DNA of 47,069 nt, taken from positions 1 to 47,069 of the IMG/VR virus record IMGVR_UViG_3300009788_000147. One strand, 5' to 3'. The stretch's first letter is position 1. Every line of letters starts with the position of its first letter. Below, piece after piece: positions 8,678-17,544 of the stretch. The notes beneath the pieces were generated by a model. The model was not told the origin of the DNA. It searched no databases and saw only the letters and a program-made list of their open reading frames with translations. The position numbers and the translations under genes are program-made. The DNA is from a virus.

Positions 8678-9064
8678 CTAGCAGCGAAGCACCAAAGGCA
8701 CGGCGCCGCACGTCATGATATCCCGCAACATGATATAGGTCATTCCATACGACGTAGTTCTCAGCCAGTCGTCCGCGTCACCTTGCATAGCGCTTGCGTA
8801 GCTCTGTGCAAGCCTGCCGTCGGAGTGAGCCACTACTTGCCCAACTGAAGCGGCACCACTTTGATTCTTCTTAGTAGCGAAGTGTGCGGCTAAAGCACAC
8901 TCCGCTTGCTTAGCTACATCGGCGTCTCCGCAAGTAGCGTCAACGAATAGTGTCGCCGTGTCTAAGATAGACTGTAGAACGGGATCCGTAAAAGGCGGAT
9001 CAGGGAAGTCCGTACCTAGAACATCTAAGGCTCGGACTTCCGCGGGCGTACATAGCGACGCCAT
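8678..9064 (-). CDS. Head-tail adaptor (DUF4054-like)
   Basis: The 128-residue helical protein starts CTPAEVRALDVLGTDFPDPPF, continues LQSILDTATLFVDATCGD.. AECALAAHFATKK, and has a Gly/Ser linker with QVVAHSDGRLAQSYA. This matches DUF4054 adaptors, which dock on the portal. Such genes follow the major capsid gene in DUF2184-type phages, as here. Confidence 0.7.
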   Translation of the reverse strand: MASLCTPAEVRALDVLGTDFPDPPFTDPVLQSILDTATLFVDATCGDADVAKQAECALAAHFATKKNQSGAASVGQVVAHSDGRLAQSYASAMQGDADDWLRTTSYGMTYIMLRDIMTCGAVPLVLRC

Positions 9065-9066
9065 CG

Positions 9067-9489
9067 CTATTCGCCCTTAGTGTTGTCGGCAGCCTTTTGC
9101 TTGAGCTTATCAAGAGCGCTAAGCTGTACATTGCCAACACCAAGCAGATCGTCACTAGCAAGGCTGGCAGCCAGAACGCCAGCAGCTTCACCTTCGGCCT
9201 GTTGCTCTTTCTGTGCATCGGTCTTTGCCAAGTCATCTAATAGATTAAGCTGCCGTTGTGCATGGCGGTCGGGCTCGGAGTCTTTCCGAGTCACGAGAAC
9301 TTCGACCCAACCATTCTGTACCATTGAATCAAAGTTCTTACCGTAAGCGCGGCGCATAGTAGCAACATCCGACATACCCACCATGTTATCGCCAGGCATA
9401 AGCTGTAGCTTAAGGGGCGGGTTATGGCGAGGGACATTGAGCGGAATAAGGTGATCCCGCGTACTGAATAAGTTTACCTGTGTAATCAT
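9067..9489 (-). CDS. Hypothetical protein of the head region
   Basis: This 140-residue protein of unknown family sits between capsid and adaptor genes. The first half is compact (LIPLNVPRHNPPLKLQLMPGD, NGWVEVLVTRK). The second half (about 70-140) is helical, charged and Ala/Gln-rich, probably a coiled coil or flexible tail. Its position suggests a head-completion or connector accessory role, but nothing in the sequence fixes it. Confidence 0.6.
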   Translation of the reverse strand: MITQVNLFSTRDHLIPLNVPRHNPPLKLQLMPGDNMVGMSDVATMRRAYGKNFDSMVQNGWVEVLVTRKDSEPDRHAQRQLNLLDDLAKTDAQKEQQAEGEAAGVLAASLASDDLLGVGNVQLSALDKLKQKAADNTKGE

Positions 9490-9506
9490 TGTGGCCCCTT
9501 GTTTTC

Positions 9507-10469
9507 CTAGATACCGTACTTCATGTTGAGCGAGAGCGGACGGCGAACCGTGATACCGCCTTGGCGCATATGGTAGATAACAGAGGTCTCCAACCCATTA
9601 CGCTCAGGAGGAAGTTGCTCTAAGTCCAATGGTACATTCAACTGAATCTTGCGCTTATTGAACTCATAGGCTACCATGACATCCTCACCGCCTGGACCTT
9701 TACCAGCTAGCTCACGATGGCGAGTAAGGCGTTTGATGTATGGGCTATTATCCATGAAGTAACGAGCGATAGTCTTATCGGTACCGTTCCCCATATTCGT
9801 TTGGTGGATGTAATCAAACTGCTCGATTGGAAGCGCCAAGGTGTCCGGTGCTTCGTTATCCCCTGTATTGATTACGATCTCCTTAGCGTTGTCGGCCATG
9901 TCAGTGACAACAGCGATCGGAGTCTTACTAGTCCAGATACCACCAGTAACGGCGGCGAACGGAATAGACGTACCACTAGAGAAGAGACCTACTAGACCGT
10001 GCTTAGTATCACCGTTGAAAGCGATATTACCTTCCTGCCGCATGTGAGCTTCACGGGCTGCGATAGCATCTTCACGGTCAAGAGGTTTACCAGTCGCCTT
10101 ACTAGCACGGATTTCCTGCAAGTTCCAAACAGCTTGGATAGCCTGCGAGCGAACCGAACTAGACTTCTCTTCAGTGAACACATTCACCGTAGGAATCTCG
10201 TCACCATAGTTGGCGATGATTTTCGCTAAGCCAGTGCGCGTAATCTGACGCCAAGTGATTGTTTCTGCGGTCGGGCCTGCGCTAGTATCGACAGGGAAAA
10301 ACTCCCGGTGTGTAATACGAGCTTGCTTGAACTCGGTAAGCTCGACTAGAATATGCTCTAGCTCACGCGCGTAGAAAATATTCTCATCAGAGTCGAGCCG
10401 GTCAAGAGGTTCAAACTGACACATTTGTGCCAAAGGAACATGAGGGTTAGTGTTAACGTATGCGTTCAT
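9507..10469 (-). CDS. Major capsid protein (DUF2184)
   Basis: The 320-residue protein has features of the DUF2184 HK97-fold capsid family. These are an N-arm, then ARELEHILVELTEFKQARI (about 35-53), the helix NLQEIRASKATGKPLD, the short loop EGNIAFNGDTKHGLVGLF (about 147-164), and a late FMDNSPYIKRLTRHREL segment. It is preceded by a cement protein and protease/scaffold and followed by adaptor genes. The stop codon is TAG, which argues against genome-wide TAG recoding. Confidence 0.85.
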   Translation of the reverse strand: MNAYVNTNPHVPLAQMCQFEPLDRLDSDENIFYARELEHILVELTEFKQARITHREFFPVDTSAGPTAETITWRQITRTGLAKIIANYGDEIPTVNVFTEEKSSSVRSQAIQAVWNLQEIRASKATGKPLDREDAIAAREAHMRQEGNIAFNGDTKHGLVGLFSSGTSIPFAAVTGGIWTSKTPIAVVTDMADNAKEIVINTGDNEAPDTLALPIEQFDYIHQTNMGNGTDKTIARYFMDNSPYIKRLTRHRELAGKGPGGEDVMVAYEFNKRKIQLNVPLDLEQLPPERNGLETSVIYHMRQGGITVRRPLSLNMKYGI

Positions 10470-10500
10470 ATCGTTGGTTTCCTAAATTTTTGTGCAGGTC

Positions 10501-11307
10501 TTACGGGAGGTTAAGCTCAAGCACAGCAATCTCGCCCGCGCTTGCAGAGGTAACCCACTGAATCGAGTGTACATCATCCAAACGAACGGTGTCACCAGTA
10601 GCGGCTGCGATAGTGTCCGTGATACTCGCCCAATCACCGGGGCCGGAATCATTAACTAAGAAGTCTTCACCAACTAACTGGCCTGTAAGAATCAGAGTTG
10701 TAGTTCCAGTCGCCACTACGCGGGCAGTAAATCCAGCGTCGGCTGCCATCTTTGTACGGAAATCATCATTGATCTCCGTGGCCGTCGCACTTGCATCGCC
10801 CGTAACATCATACACAAACTCTTCATTATCCGGGAAGTGGATAGTAAGCTGGTAGTCCGTGTCATTGACAGCGGTAACGGTTGCCGTGACAACCTTAGCA
10901 ACAGCAGCATCTTCTGTACCAGTAAACCGGCCAATGCCTTCAGGCGATGCGCCAGCGTTCTGATAACGCATGAAGACCTGACTAGCAGGCGTGACAGCTT
11001 CCTCTGCGATAACTCGGATACGGCCTTTGGTGAGGATGCTTGCAGGCATATTCTGCGGGATACCTGTGGCCGTAGTACTGCCTGAACCGGTATGGCTAAA
11101 GCGGGTGATACCGCGGAAGGCAGTGGCAACGCCAGTGGGTAGCAAGACTTCATCGTCGGCAGCGCCAACAGAGACGCCTCGACCGAAGTTCATATCAGCC
11201 GCAATGTTTACACGGGTTCGGGAATGAGCGTCTCGGCCTCCGTCGGCGATGTCGCCTTCTAGACCTACAGCTTGATTCTCAGGGTATACAATTTGTGGGA
11301 TAGCCAT
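10501..11307 (-). CDS. Capsid cement / decoration protein
   Basis: The 268-residue protein lies between protease and capsid genes. The N-terminal half (VGLEGDIADGGRDAHSRTR.. EEAVTPASQVFMRY) resembles structural cement proteins of this phage type. A middle insertion (about 135-225: VTAVNDTDYQLTIHFPDNEEF .. TTTLILTGQLVGEDFLV) looks like an extra beta-domain of the sort found inserted into several virion proteins of this phage. It is predicted to bind the capsid surface. Confidence 0.65.
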   Translation of the reverse strand: MAIPQIVYPENQAVGLEGDIADGGRDAHSRTRVNIAADMNFGRGVSVGAADDEVLLPTGVATAFRGITRFSHTGSGSTTATGIPQNMPASILTKGRIRVIAEEAVTPASQVFMRYQNAGASPEGIGRFTGTEDAAVAKVVTATVTAVNDTDYQLTIHFPDNEEFVYDVTGDASATATEINDDFRTKMAADAGFTARVVATGTTTLILTGQLVGEDFLVNDSGPGDWASITDTIAAATGDTVRLDDVHSIQWVTSASAGEIAVLELNLP

Positions 11308-11318
11308 GGTATTTATCC

Positions 11319-12548
11319 TTAGTCCTTAGTAACGTGGTGCGGATTGTCTCGGCTAAACTGCGCTTTCTTCAGACGCTCGTTTAACCCTTTCTGCTCTTCA
11401 CTATCCGTTGTAAACTCAGAGCGCCCATGAGTAGGCGTGGCGCCTACGACAAGGCTTAGCTTAGTATGACCCTGACCTTTTGGAGGATCAGCCACCAAGG
11501 AATCAAAGCGCGCGCCCGCGTACACGGTAAGCTGGTCTTCAGACAATCCAGTAGGAAGCTCGACCTTATGCGCCTCTAAAGCAGCAGCAATAACCTGGGC
11601 TTCAAAGTCATCGGCAGCACTATCAAGCGCATTCAACTTCTCTTCACCAAGCAACTTGGTAGCCTTGGCGTTGAACTTGATACGTGCGGCCACAAGCTCT
11701 CCAACACTCGGAGCATCCTTGCTATCAGTGACGAGCTTCTCAGCATCGGCTTTTAGCTTGGTGATCTCCGTATCCTTTTCGGCGAGCTTCTTAGTCGACT
11801 CAGTAATAGCCGTACCTTGCTCCGTGATTTTGGAATCAAGGGTATTGAGCTTGTCTTGCAGTAAGGGTGCATGGGCAGCGAGCACGCTAACCTGAACACC
11901 GCCAACGAGTACATTAACGAATTTTTCGTCCATAGTGGGTCTGTCTTTTGTGGGGGTTAGTTGCTCGTTACCTAACGAGTCAAGGTGCATAACCGTCCCT
12001 TCGTTCTTGTCTAGCCCTGCGCGGGGAACGATGGTAACGGATAAGTGATTAGGTTCTACGCTAGTGCGTATAAAGTCGTAAGGCTTTGGGCCGCTTGGAC
12101 TCTGCCAAACACCAGGGCTTCTTACACTCTTCTGTCGATAGCCTAAGCTAAGCCCTGTGGGTAAGCCTTGTGAGCGTCTAGCCAACGTGCGCTGCGTGAC
12201 TGCGGAATCCGTAATCACCAGGGAGCCGTTTGCCTGGATCCCCTTTAGCTGTGTGCCACTACCTGTGGAGCCAATCTGTAGGCGCTTCACGTTGCGGATA
12301 GTGACTGGCGTTCCCCGCGGTGCAGGGTGCTCATCAGTAATCACTAGCCCGTTCATTTTCTTTAGGGCCTTTTGAATAACGTCGGGCGGTGTAAACTCGC
12401 GTCGGGTAGAGCCATCCGCGTTACGATATTCATTCACACCTACAGTAAGGAAGGTAGCTTCTTTTACGTGGAGAAAGCCTTGCGCGTCAATAGTGAAGGC
12501 ATCCCCCGCTACTGCATGCGAATCGTATCGCCAGGTCTCTACTACCAT
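11319..12548 (-). CDS. Prohead protease with scaffold-like C-terminus (DUF2213)
   Basis: In this 409-residue protein, residues 1-190 show the DUF2213 pattern (GFLHVKEATFLTVGVNEYRN, MNGLVITDEHPAPRG, LSLGYRQKSVRSPGVW, LSVTIVPRAG). DUF2213 proteins are capsid maturation proteases of phages. Residues about 225-290 form a long charged helix (KLNTLDSKITEQGTAITES..), expected of an internal scaffold. The place just before cement and capsid genes is the usual one. The catalytic residues cannot be assigned by eye. Confidence 0.72.
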   Translation of the reverse strand: MVVETWRYDSHAVAGDAFTIDAQGFLHVKEATFLTVGVNEYRNADGSTRREFTPPDVIQKALKKMNGLVITDEHPAPRGTPVTIRNVKRLQIGSTGSGTQLKGIQANGSLVITDSAVTQRTLARRSQGLPTGLSLGYRQKSVRSPGVWQSPSGPKPYDFIRTSVEPNHLSVTIVPRAGLDKNEGTVMHLDSLGNEQLTPTKDRPTMDEKFVNVLVGGVQVSVLAAHAPLLQDKLNTLDSKITEQGTAITESTKKLAEKDTEITKLKADAEKLVTDSKDAPSVGELVAARIKFNAKATKLLGEEKLNALDSAADDFEAQVIAAALEAHKVELPTGLSEDQLTVYAGARFDSLVADPPKGQGHTKLSLVVGATPTHGRSEFTTDSEEQKGLNERLKKAQFSRDNPHHVTKD

Positions 12549-12637
12549 AGTCCTAATCCCGCCCCAATAGCGTGGCCAAAGAAGGGGAGAGCACAGAGCA
12601 CTAAGGCCACACTACACTTTTCTAATAGCGTCTCCAT
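12542..12637 (-). CDS. Very small membrane protein (31 aa)
   Basis: A 31-codon frame starts at ATG 12635-12637, one base after the stop of the upstream gene, and its TAG overlaps the start of the protease gene. The product METLLEKCSVALVLCALPFF.. has a single hydrophobic span of about 20 residues. The tight coupling on both sides suggests it is translated. A small holin-like or head-associated role is possible but unproven. Confidence 0.5.
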   Translation of the reverse strand: METLLEKCSVALVLCALPFFGHAIGAGLGLW

Positions 12638-12638
12638 C

Positions 12639-12899
12639 CTACCCGGTATCATCGTCTCTGTTGCGGGCTCTGGCTTTTGATTTAGCAACACTCTGGCGGC
12701 CTTCCGTGAAAGATTTCCATTGATTCAAATCCGTGATACTTTTGTCGGTAGCAACTTGCTCGCGTTCTAATCGCAAGATAGTCTCACCAAGGTTTGTGAC
12801 TTTGGCCCTTAGTGTTCCGTAGCCTATTGCGAATCCGACTAAGGTAGCAACAGCGCCGATACTAAATGTAAGCGTGTCTGGGGAGGATGCCAATAGCAT
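12639..12899 (-). CDS. Small membrane protein with coiled coil
   Basis: The 86-residue protein has one N-terminal transmembrane span (about 10-30, FSIGAVATLVGFAIGYG) followed by a coiled coil (about 35-62) and a basic-acidic tail. This layout is seen in inner-membrane spanins and in phage membrane proteins of unknown role. It sits between the minor head gene and the 31-aa membrane protein gene. With no recognised lysis cassette in the window, this pair is the best holin/spanin-like candidate by topology, though the location inside the head cluster is unusual. Confidence 0.6.
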   Translation of the reverse strand: MLLASSPDTLTFSIGAVATLVGFAIGYGTLRAKVTNLGETILRLEREQVATDKSITDLNQWKSFTEGRQSVAKSKARARNRDDDTG

Positions 12900-12907
12900 G
12901 AGCTTTC

Positions 12908-14092
12908 TTAGTTCAGCTTATCTACACTAGGCCGGATACCCGCCTTAGTGAGGATAGATTTAGTAGCCGTGCGAGTGTCCTTCAACTCTTTCTCCAGCCT
13001 GGCTATCTCTGCCCTTTGCTCTTTAGCCTCTTCTGCCTGCTTAGTCAAGCGGGCTAGTTCAGCTTTATCTTTCTTGATCTTCGCGCGCTTAGTGGCTAGG
13101 CGTTTCCGGGCTCGCTTGTTCTCTACCCTAAGATTCTCTAGCTCTTCCGCTAAGTCTTCCGTCTTGGCTTGCGCTTTAGCAACCCGCTTCTGGACAGGCT
13201 TAGGGGCTTTTGCAAGGGTAGTAGGAGCGCGTCCCTTCTTGCCTTTCCCCTTGCCTAAGAAAGGCTCAGGGAAACAGCGACATTGAATAGGGTCACCGGG
13301 AAAGCCTTCACCGGGAGCGCCTTTGGCGACCGTGAACACTTGCCCGTCTAATCGCTCATGCTCTTCCCGTGTACGCTCATCATCTACAGTTCGCCAAGTA
13401 AACTGTGTGATATCATTCTCGGCGTAGCGCTGCTTAGTGAAGTTCGCATTCAGGCTTGCGGTCTGGTCCCTGGCGATTACGGCCGCTCGCCGTTGCGTAA
13501 CACCAGAGATAGCGATTAACTCTTTCTTCAGAGTCTTGCTACTGGCGCCTCTAGCAAAGCCTTCACGCACAGCTTTCTCTACGCTATTGAAATGCTGTGG
13601 CCCAATCGTCTTGATTAGTGCAACGTTCTGCTTAGTGAATGTCGCCCGCGTGCGCGCGGTGGAAGGGTCTTCTACTTTGCTAACCCCTAGCGCTCTCTTC
13701 ATCTGCTTGGTAACTTGCTGCTTATTGAGCTTGTCAGTCCTAGTAGCAGCACGGCTAGCAATACGCCGCATGTCCGAAGTCTCTACAGTGTTAGAGTACT
13801 TGCTCTCCTGTGAGCGGATAGAAGCTAACACCTTATTCAGCTGGGCCCTCTGTGTTCTATCTAGCCCGTCTTCTGCATCCGTCGTTACCACATCGGAGAT
13901 AGTGGAACCTATGCGCCTTGTCATAACCGCCAAGAGATCGGTTATCTGTTTCAGGCTACGGAAGTAATCGAGGGCTCCTGCTTGAGTGCTTAGCTCATTC
14001 GGTTTCCGGAACCTTTTCGCCCCCTGCTTCAGGTCCGTTTTTACCGCCGTCTCCCTCTGCTGGATTACTTGGTTCTGTTTTTGGGTTGGCAT
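12908..14092 (-). CDS. Minor head protein, SPP1 gp7 / Mu gpF-like
   Basis: The 394-residue protein has, at about residues 185-280, the family core RAAVIARDQTASLNANFTKQ, then FTWRTVDDERTREEHERLDG and DPIQCRCFPEP. These are the hallmark motifs of the SPP1 gp7 head morphogenesis domain, which associates with the portal. The C-terminal 110 residues form a long charged coiled coil. It overlaps the portal gene by 98 bases; an AGGAG about 10 bases upstream supports the ATG at 14092. Confidence 0.85.
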   Translation of the reverse strand: MPTQKQNQVIQQRETAVKTDLKQGAKRFRKPNELSTQAGALDYFRSLKQITDLLAVMTRRIGSTISDVVTTDAEDGLDRTQRAQLNKVLASIRSQESKYSNTVETSDMRRIASRAATRTDKLNKQQVTKQMKRALGVSKVEDPSTARTRATFTKQNVALIKTIGPQHFNSVEKAVREGFARGASSKTLKKELIAISGVTQRRAAVIARDQTASLNANFTKQRYAENDITQFTWRTVDDERTREEHERLDGQVFTVAKGAPGEGFPGDPIQCRCFPEPFLGKGKGKKGRAPTTLAKAPKPVQKRVAKAQAKTEDLAEELENLRVENKRARKRLATKRAKIKKDKAELARLTKQAEEAKEQRAEIARLEKELKDTRTATKSILTKAGIRPSVDKLN

Positions 14093-15815
14093 TAGGCGGC
14101 GCTCCTGGTGCTAAAGGCTCTGGCGCAGGAGGTGCGTTGGGGTCGAAGCCTTCCCCTGAATCTCCTACGATAGCGGTAGCCTCTTCTTCACTAAGCTGAT
14201 AAGCTGCTTGAATGATAGCGATAGCAGAGTCGCGGGGCAACTCAGAGGCAGCGACTAACGTGACAATCTCTACTAACGATGCGACCTGCGCACCGTTCAT
14301 AGCCGTCTTAGCTACATCTTCCTCTGCTGAGCCGCCTGTGCTGCCCTGTGGAGCTGTGAGGTCATCGTCCTCGCCTCCGTCTCCAGGCTCTCCACTACCC
14401 TCTGCAAAGGCAATCCTAGTCTTCATGTCCAGTTCAGTATGAAGGCTAAACTCGCCCTTACCATACCGCGACATGGCTATCTCTTCCTGAGTTAGGATAC
14501 CCGCCTCGATAGACATAAGGTCTGTTTCGGTTTGGGTTTTCTGAATAGTGGCTTGATCTAACTCAGACTTCTGCTTAAGCGGCGTGAAGACGATTGTCCA
14601 CCCGCCAGGAATCTTACCCTTGAAAGCCTTAGTCTCAAAGAGGATAGAGTAGACTCGCTCCAGGAAGGGGCGTAGGTGAGCGTCTTGCTCTCCCTCTACA
14701 GTACTATCCCAATCGTCTGATTCTGAGTCACCCGTTCCGAAACCGCCAGGGCTGACGCCGATTAACCGGGTTAGTGCCATCCCGCTTGCAGCAGATAAGT
14801 GCTGCGCAAAGCGGTCCATGATTTCAGGCAGGCCCGCAGTGCTGGTAGTCTTACGCTCGTAGTTGTCCTTAGCATCGACGACAGTAGCATTGAACATGCT
14901 ACGGAACTCTTCCATTACCTGGAATTGTTTCAGCATCAGTGTGCGGCCGCCCTTAGCTCGGAGCAACTGCCTAAGCATGTTAACGCTATAGACCGCTTGA
15001 CTGAAGTCCTGGATAATGTGCCCTGCACCTTGCATGGCGGAATTCCAGTTTTTCAGAGGTATCCACGTACGCTCAAATACGGAATCACCAAAGGAGTCGC
15101 CGCTCCCGATTGAGGTAGTAGAGATAAGCGGATCGTCTACCTGAACGCCTTCATACCGATGTGTACGGCTAGCGTGCACGAAGCCTTGGGATAAAGAGTC
15201 GTTTACCGTACGTGGGTGCAGGCGATAGGCGATAGGGAGACTAAAGGTAAGTGGGTCTTTAGGGTCGACCCCAATATCATCCGCCGAAACCTCATGCCTG
15301 GTGAATACGCGAATCCAATCAAACTCACCACCAGGGCGCAAGGGTTCTAGAGTATCTTCTACCCCATCCTCTACACCGAACACCGCAAGACTTCCACCTT
15401 GTGCACGTCCACGTTTCCACCACTTCTCAGCCCAACCCTTTAGGTCAACGTGCTTTTCCCATTCCTGGATCTGCGTGTGGAGCTGTGCAGCCTCCTTAGG
15501 GTCGAGGTCAATCGTAGCCCCGTCATCATCGACGGTACTAAACTTGATTGTCCAACCCTTACGTAGCGCGCTGTTTACAACCTCATCAACGATACGCCCG
15601 GCAATAGCGTCGCCAGCATATAGATCGTTAACCGTTTGCGCATCAACGAAGCGCCTATCATGACAGAAGTCGATCCCGACAGACTTATCCTTGGTGCCTC
15701 CTAAGCCAGTCTTCAGGCTAAAGTAAGAGTCTAGACGGATCTGCTCTAAGGCTTCATCGCTGACTTCAACCCCTGATACAGGAGGGTATAAGTCTGTTAC
15801 GTTGTCGTCCGGCAT
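13995..15815 (-). CDS. Portal protein (DUF1073-like)
   Basis: The 606-residue protein has the DUF1073 N-terminal pattern (VNDLYAGDAIAGRIVDEVVN .. ALRKGWTIKF, about 55-95) and a later RLIGVSPGGFGTGDSESDDW (about 350-370). The latter corresponds to the conserved loop before the helix that lines the DNA channel. The last about 120 residues are acidic and proline-rich, probably disordered. It begins two bases after the large terminase stop. Portals form the dodecameric DNA entry ring of the capsid. Confidence 0.85.
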   Translation of the reverse strand: MPDDNVTDLYPPVSGVEVSDEALEQIRLDSYFSLKTGLGGTKDKSVGIDFCHDRRFVDAQTVNDLYAGDAIAGRIVDEVVNSALRKGWTIKFSTVDDDGATIDLDPKEAAQLHTQIQEWEKHVDLKGWAEKWWKRGRAQGGSLAVFGVEDGVEDTLEPLRPGGEFDWIRVFTRHEVSADDIGVDPKDPLTFSLPIAYRLHPRTVNDSLSQGFVHASRTHRYEGVQVDDPLISTTSIGSGDSFGDSVFERTWIPLKNWNSAMQGAGHIIQDFSQAVYSVNMLRQLLRAKGGRTLMLKQFQVMEEFRSMFNATVVDAKDNYERKTTSTAGLPEIMDRFAQHLSAASGMALTRLIGVSPGGFGTGDSESDDWDSTVEGEQDAHLRPFLERVYSILFETKAFKGKIPGGWTIVFTPLKQKSELDQATIQKTQTETDLMSIEAGILTQEEIAMSRYGKGEFSLHTELDMKTRIAFAEGSGEPGDGGEDDDLTAPQGSTGGSAEEDVAKTAMNGAQVASLVEIVTLVAASELPRDSAIAIIQAAYQLSEEEATAIVGDSGEGFDPNAPPAPEPLAPGAPPNANPKTEPSNPAEGDGGKNGPEAGGEKVPETE

Positions 15816-15816
15816 T

Positions 15817-17322
15817 CTATACTTTCATTAGGGCAAGCGGATCTTGAATATACTCGCCGAGGCCTTGGCTCGTGCAATCGACTTGATCGTCGTAAGCGCC
15901 ATTGGGGAAGATGGTGTGTTCTTTGATGAACTCTTCTACCCATTCAAATAACCCATCTTCTGGGATGTAGACGTGGCCGCTCTTGACGGTGGGCGTGATA
16001 GCGTGGGCTCTAGCTTCCTTACTACCACTAGGCAGCAGAGGTATTAACCCATCAATCGTGTTTTCAAACTGCGAGATAATGGCTGCCCCATTAGCCTTTT
16101 CCTCAATGTACTTAGCGAAAGCTTCGGGCCATTCGTTACACATGTGAGCAAAAGCTGCACAAGTCTCAATAAAGGAAGCACGTTCTCTATACTGATCTAA
16201 TAGGTAGAAGTCAAGGCCTGTCTTGCCCCACACTTGACCCACCACGTAGGACCCTTGCTTAGTCTTCTTGAAGCTCATATCCCATGACATGAACACTTCA
16301 TCGAAGGAGCCAGGTAAGCTAGTGAAGTCCCACCTTTTCCACCACTCCTTTTTGAAGATACCGCCTCCCGCGGGCGCGGGTACCTGCTGAGCTTGAGAAG
16401 CGAAAGCCCATGGCCCTAACGCTGTCTTCATTTCCTCAATAGCCTTAGCGTCATACCTGTTAGGGCACAGCAGCTCTCCTACTTCGGTACGTGGGTCCTC
16501 AAAGCCTAAAGGGTTCACACTACCGGGGGGTAACGTGGAAACCTCTTTAGGGTTGTACTCTGCTTGAATGCAAAGATGCACATAGCCACCCTCTTTCAAC
16601 ATAGCGCCGGTTACATCATCCTCATGCAACCGCTGCGCCATAAGAACCTTCTTAGGTTTTTGCGGATTGTTGATGCGTGTGTGCATCGTCTCCCGCCAGA
16701 ATATCTTTGCCGTGTTACGCGCATTCTCGCTATGCGCGTCCTTAGCTTTTAGGAGGTCATCGCCAACGATGCAGTCTCCGCCTTCACCAGTAGCGCTTCC
16801 GTCAACACTGGTAGCAATGCGATAACCTTCTCGCGTATTGGTGAATTTAGTTTTAAGATTCTCGTCGCGCTTGAGTGTAAACAGTTCGCCCCAGTGGAGC
16901 TGATACCATGCTGACTGGAGTATGTTACGGCACTTGAGAGAGTCACGGGTTGAGAGATTTTGTGCATAGCTACTGAAAATCCATTTGAAGCAGGGGTCTT
17001 TAGTCCACACCCAACACGGCCACATGACAGCCACAAGCAGACTCTTCATATGGCGGGGCGGCATGCTGATTAGCAACCGCTCAATATCCCCATAATAGAC
17101 AGCCTCTAAGTGGTCACAGATAGCGTCAATGTGCCAGTTGTCTAGAAAGGGCGTACCAGGCTCGACTATCTTCCAAGCCTCTTTAGCGAAGTCCTTTAGA
17201 CTGATATCCCTCGTTACTACATCCCTAGGCATCGCAGCGGTACTGCTTTGCAGAGCGTCACTTAGTGTAGTGTGCAAGCTAGGCAGGAAGTCGCCTGGCT
17301 CGAAGTAGAGGGAAGGGGGCAT
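15817..17322 (-). CDS. terL: Terminase large subunit
   Basis: The 501-residue protein has an ATPase domain with a P-loop-like MPPRHMKS (about 87-94) and a Walker B-like DCIVGDDL (about 190). The RNase H-fold nuclease has VFMSWDMSFKK (about 345) and a late acidic YDDQVDCTSQ. These are normal for TerL, the motor that packages DNA through the portal and cuts the concatemer. It directly precedes the portal gene. The stop codon is TAG. Confidence 0.93.
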   Translation of the reverse strand: MPPSLYFEPGDFLPSLHTTLSDALQSSTAAMPRDVVTRDISLKDFAKEAWKIVEPGTPFLDNWHIDAICDHLEAVYYGDIERLLISMPPRHMKSLLVAVMWPCWVWTKDPCFKWIFSSYAQNLSTRDSLKCRNILQSAWYQLHWGELFTLKRDENLKTKFTNTREGYRIATSVDGSATGEGGDCIVGDDLLKAKDAHSENARNTAKIFWRETMHTRINNPQKPKKVLMAQRLHEDDVTGAMLKEGGYVHLCIQAEYNPKEVSTLPPGSVNPLGFEDPRTEVGELLCPNRYDAKAIEEMKTALGPWAFASQAQQVPAPAGGGIFKKEWWKRWDFTSLPGSFDEVFMSWDMSFKKTKQGSYVVGQVWGKTGLDFYLLDQYRERASFIETCAAFAHMCNEWPEAFAKYIEEKANGAAIISQFENTIDGLIPLLPSGSKEARAHAITPTVKSGHVYIPEDGLFEWVEEFIKEHTIFPNGAYDDQVDCTSQGLGEYIQDPLALMKV

Positions 17323-17544
17323 CTAACTGGATAAACAATCTGCCACAGCTACACTGTCGAGGTAAGCACGCGCGCCTAATCGCCAAGGGTTGAGAGTCCA
17401 AACGCTGCGCACGAAGCCGGTCATAGGACTAAAGTAGATACGATCCTGCTGTGCCTGCGTTAGCGTGACAGGGCCAAGCTCTATAGCTTCAGGGGTTGCG
17501 TATAGGTGAGGATTCTGGTCACGATGGTTGATTGCCTTATTCAT
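17323..17544 (-). CDS. Small hypothetical protein upstream of terL
   Basis: This 73-residue protein is not recognised. It starts MNKAINHRDQNPHLYATPEA, contains FSPMTGFVRSVWTLNPWRLG, and ends one base before the terL start. Its own ATG overlaps the stop of the previous gene at 17544. The tight packing supports real expression. Confidence 0.55.
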   Translation of the reverse strand: MNKAINHRDQNPHLYATPEAIELGPVTLTQAQQDRIYFSPMTGFVRSVWTLNPWRLGARAYLDSVAVADCLSS

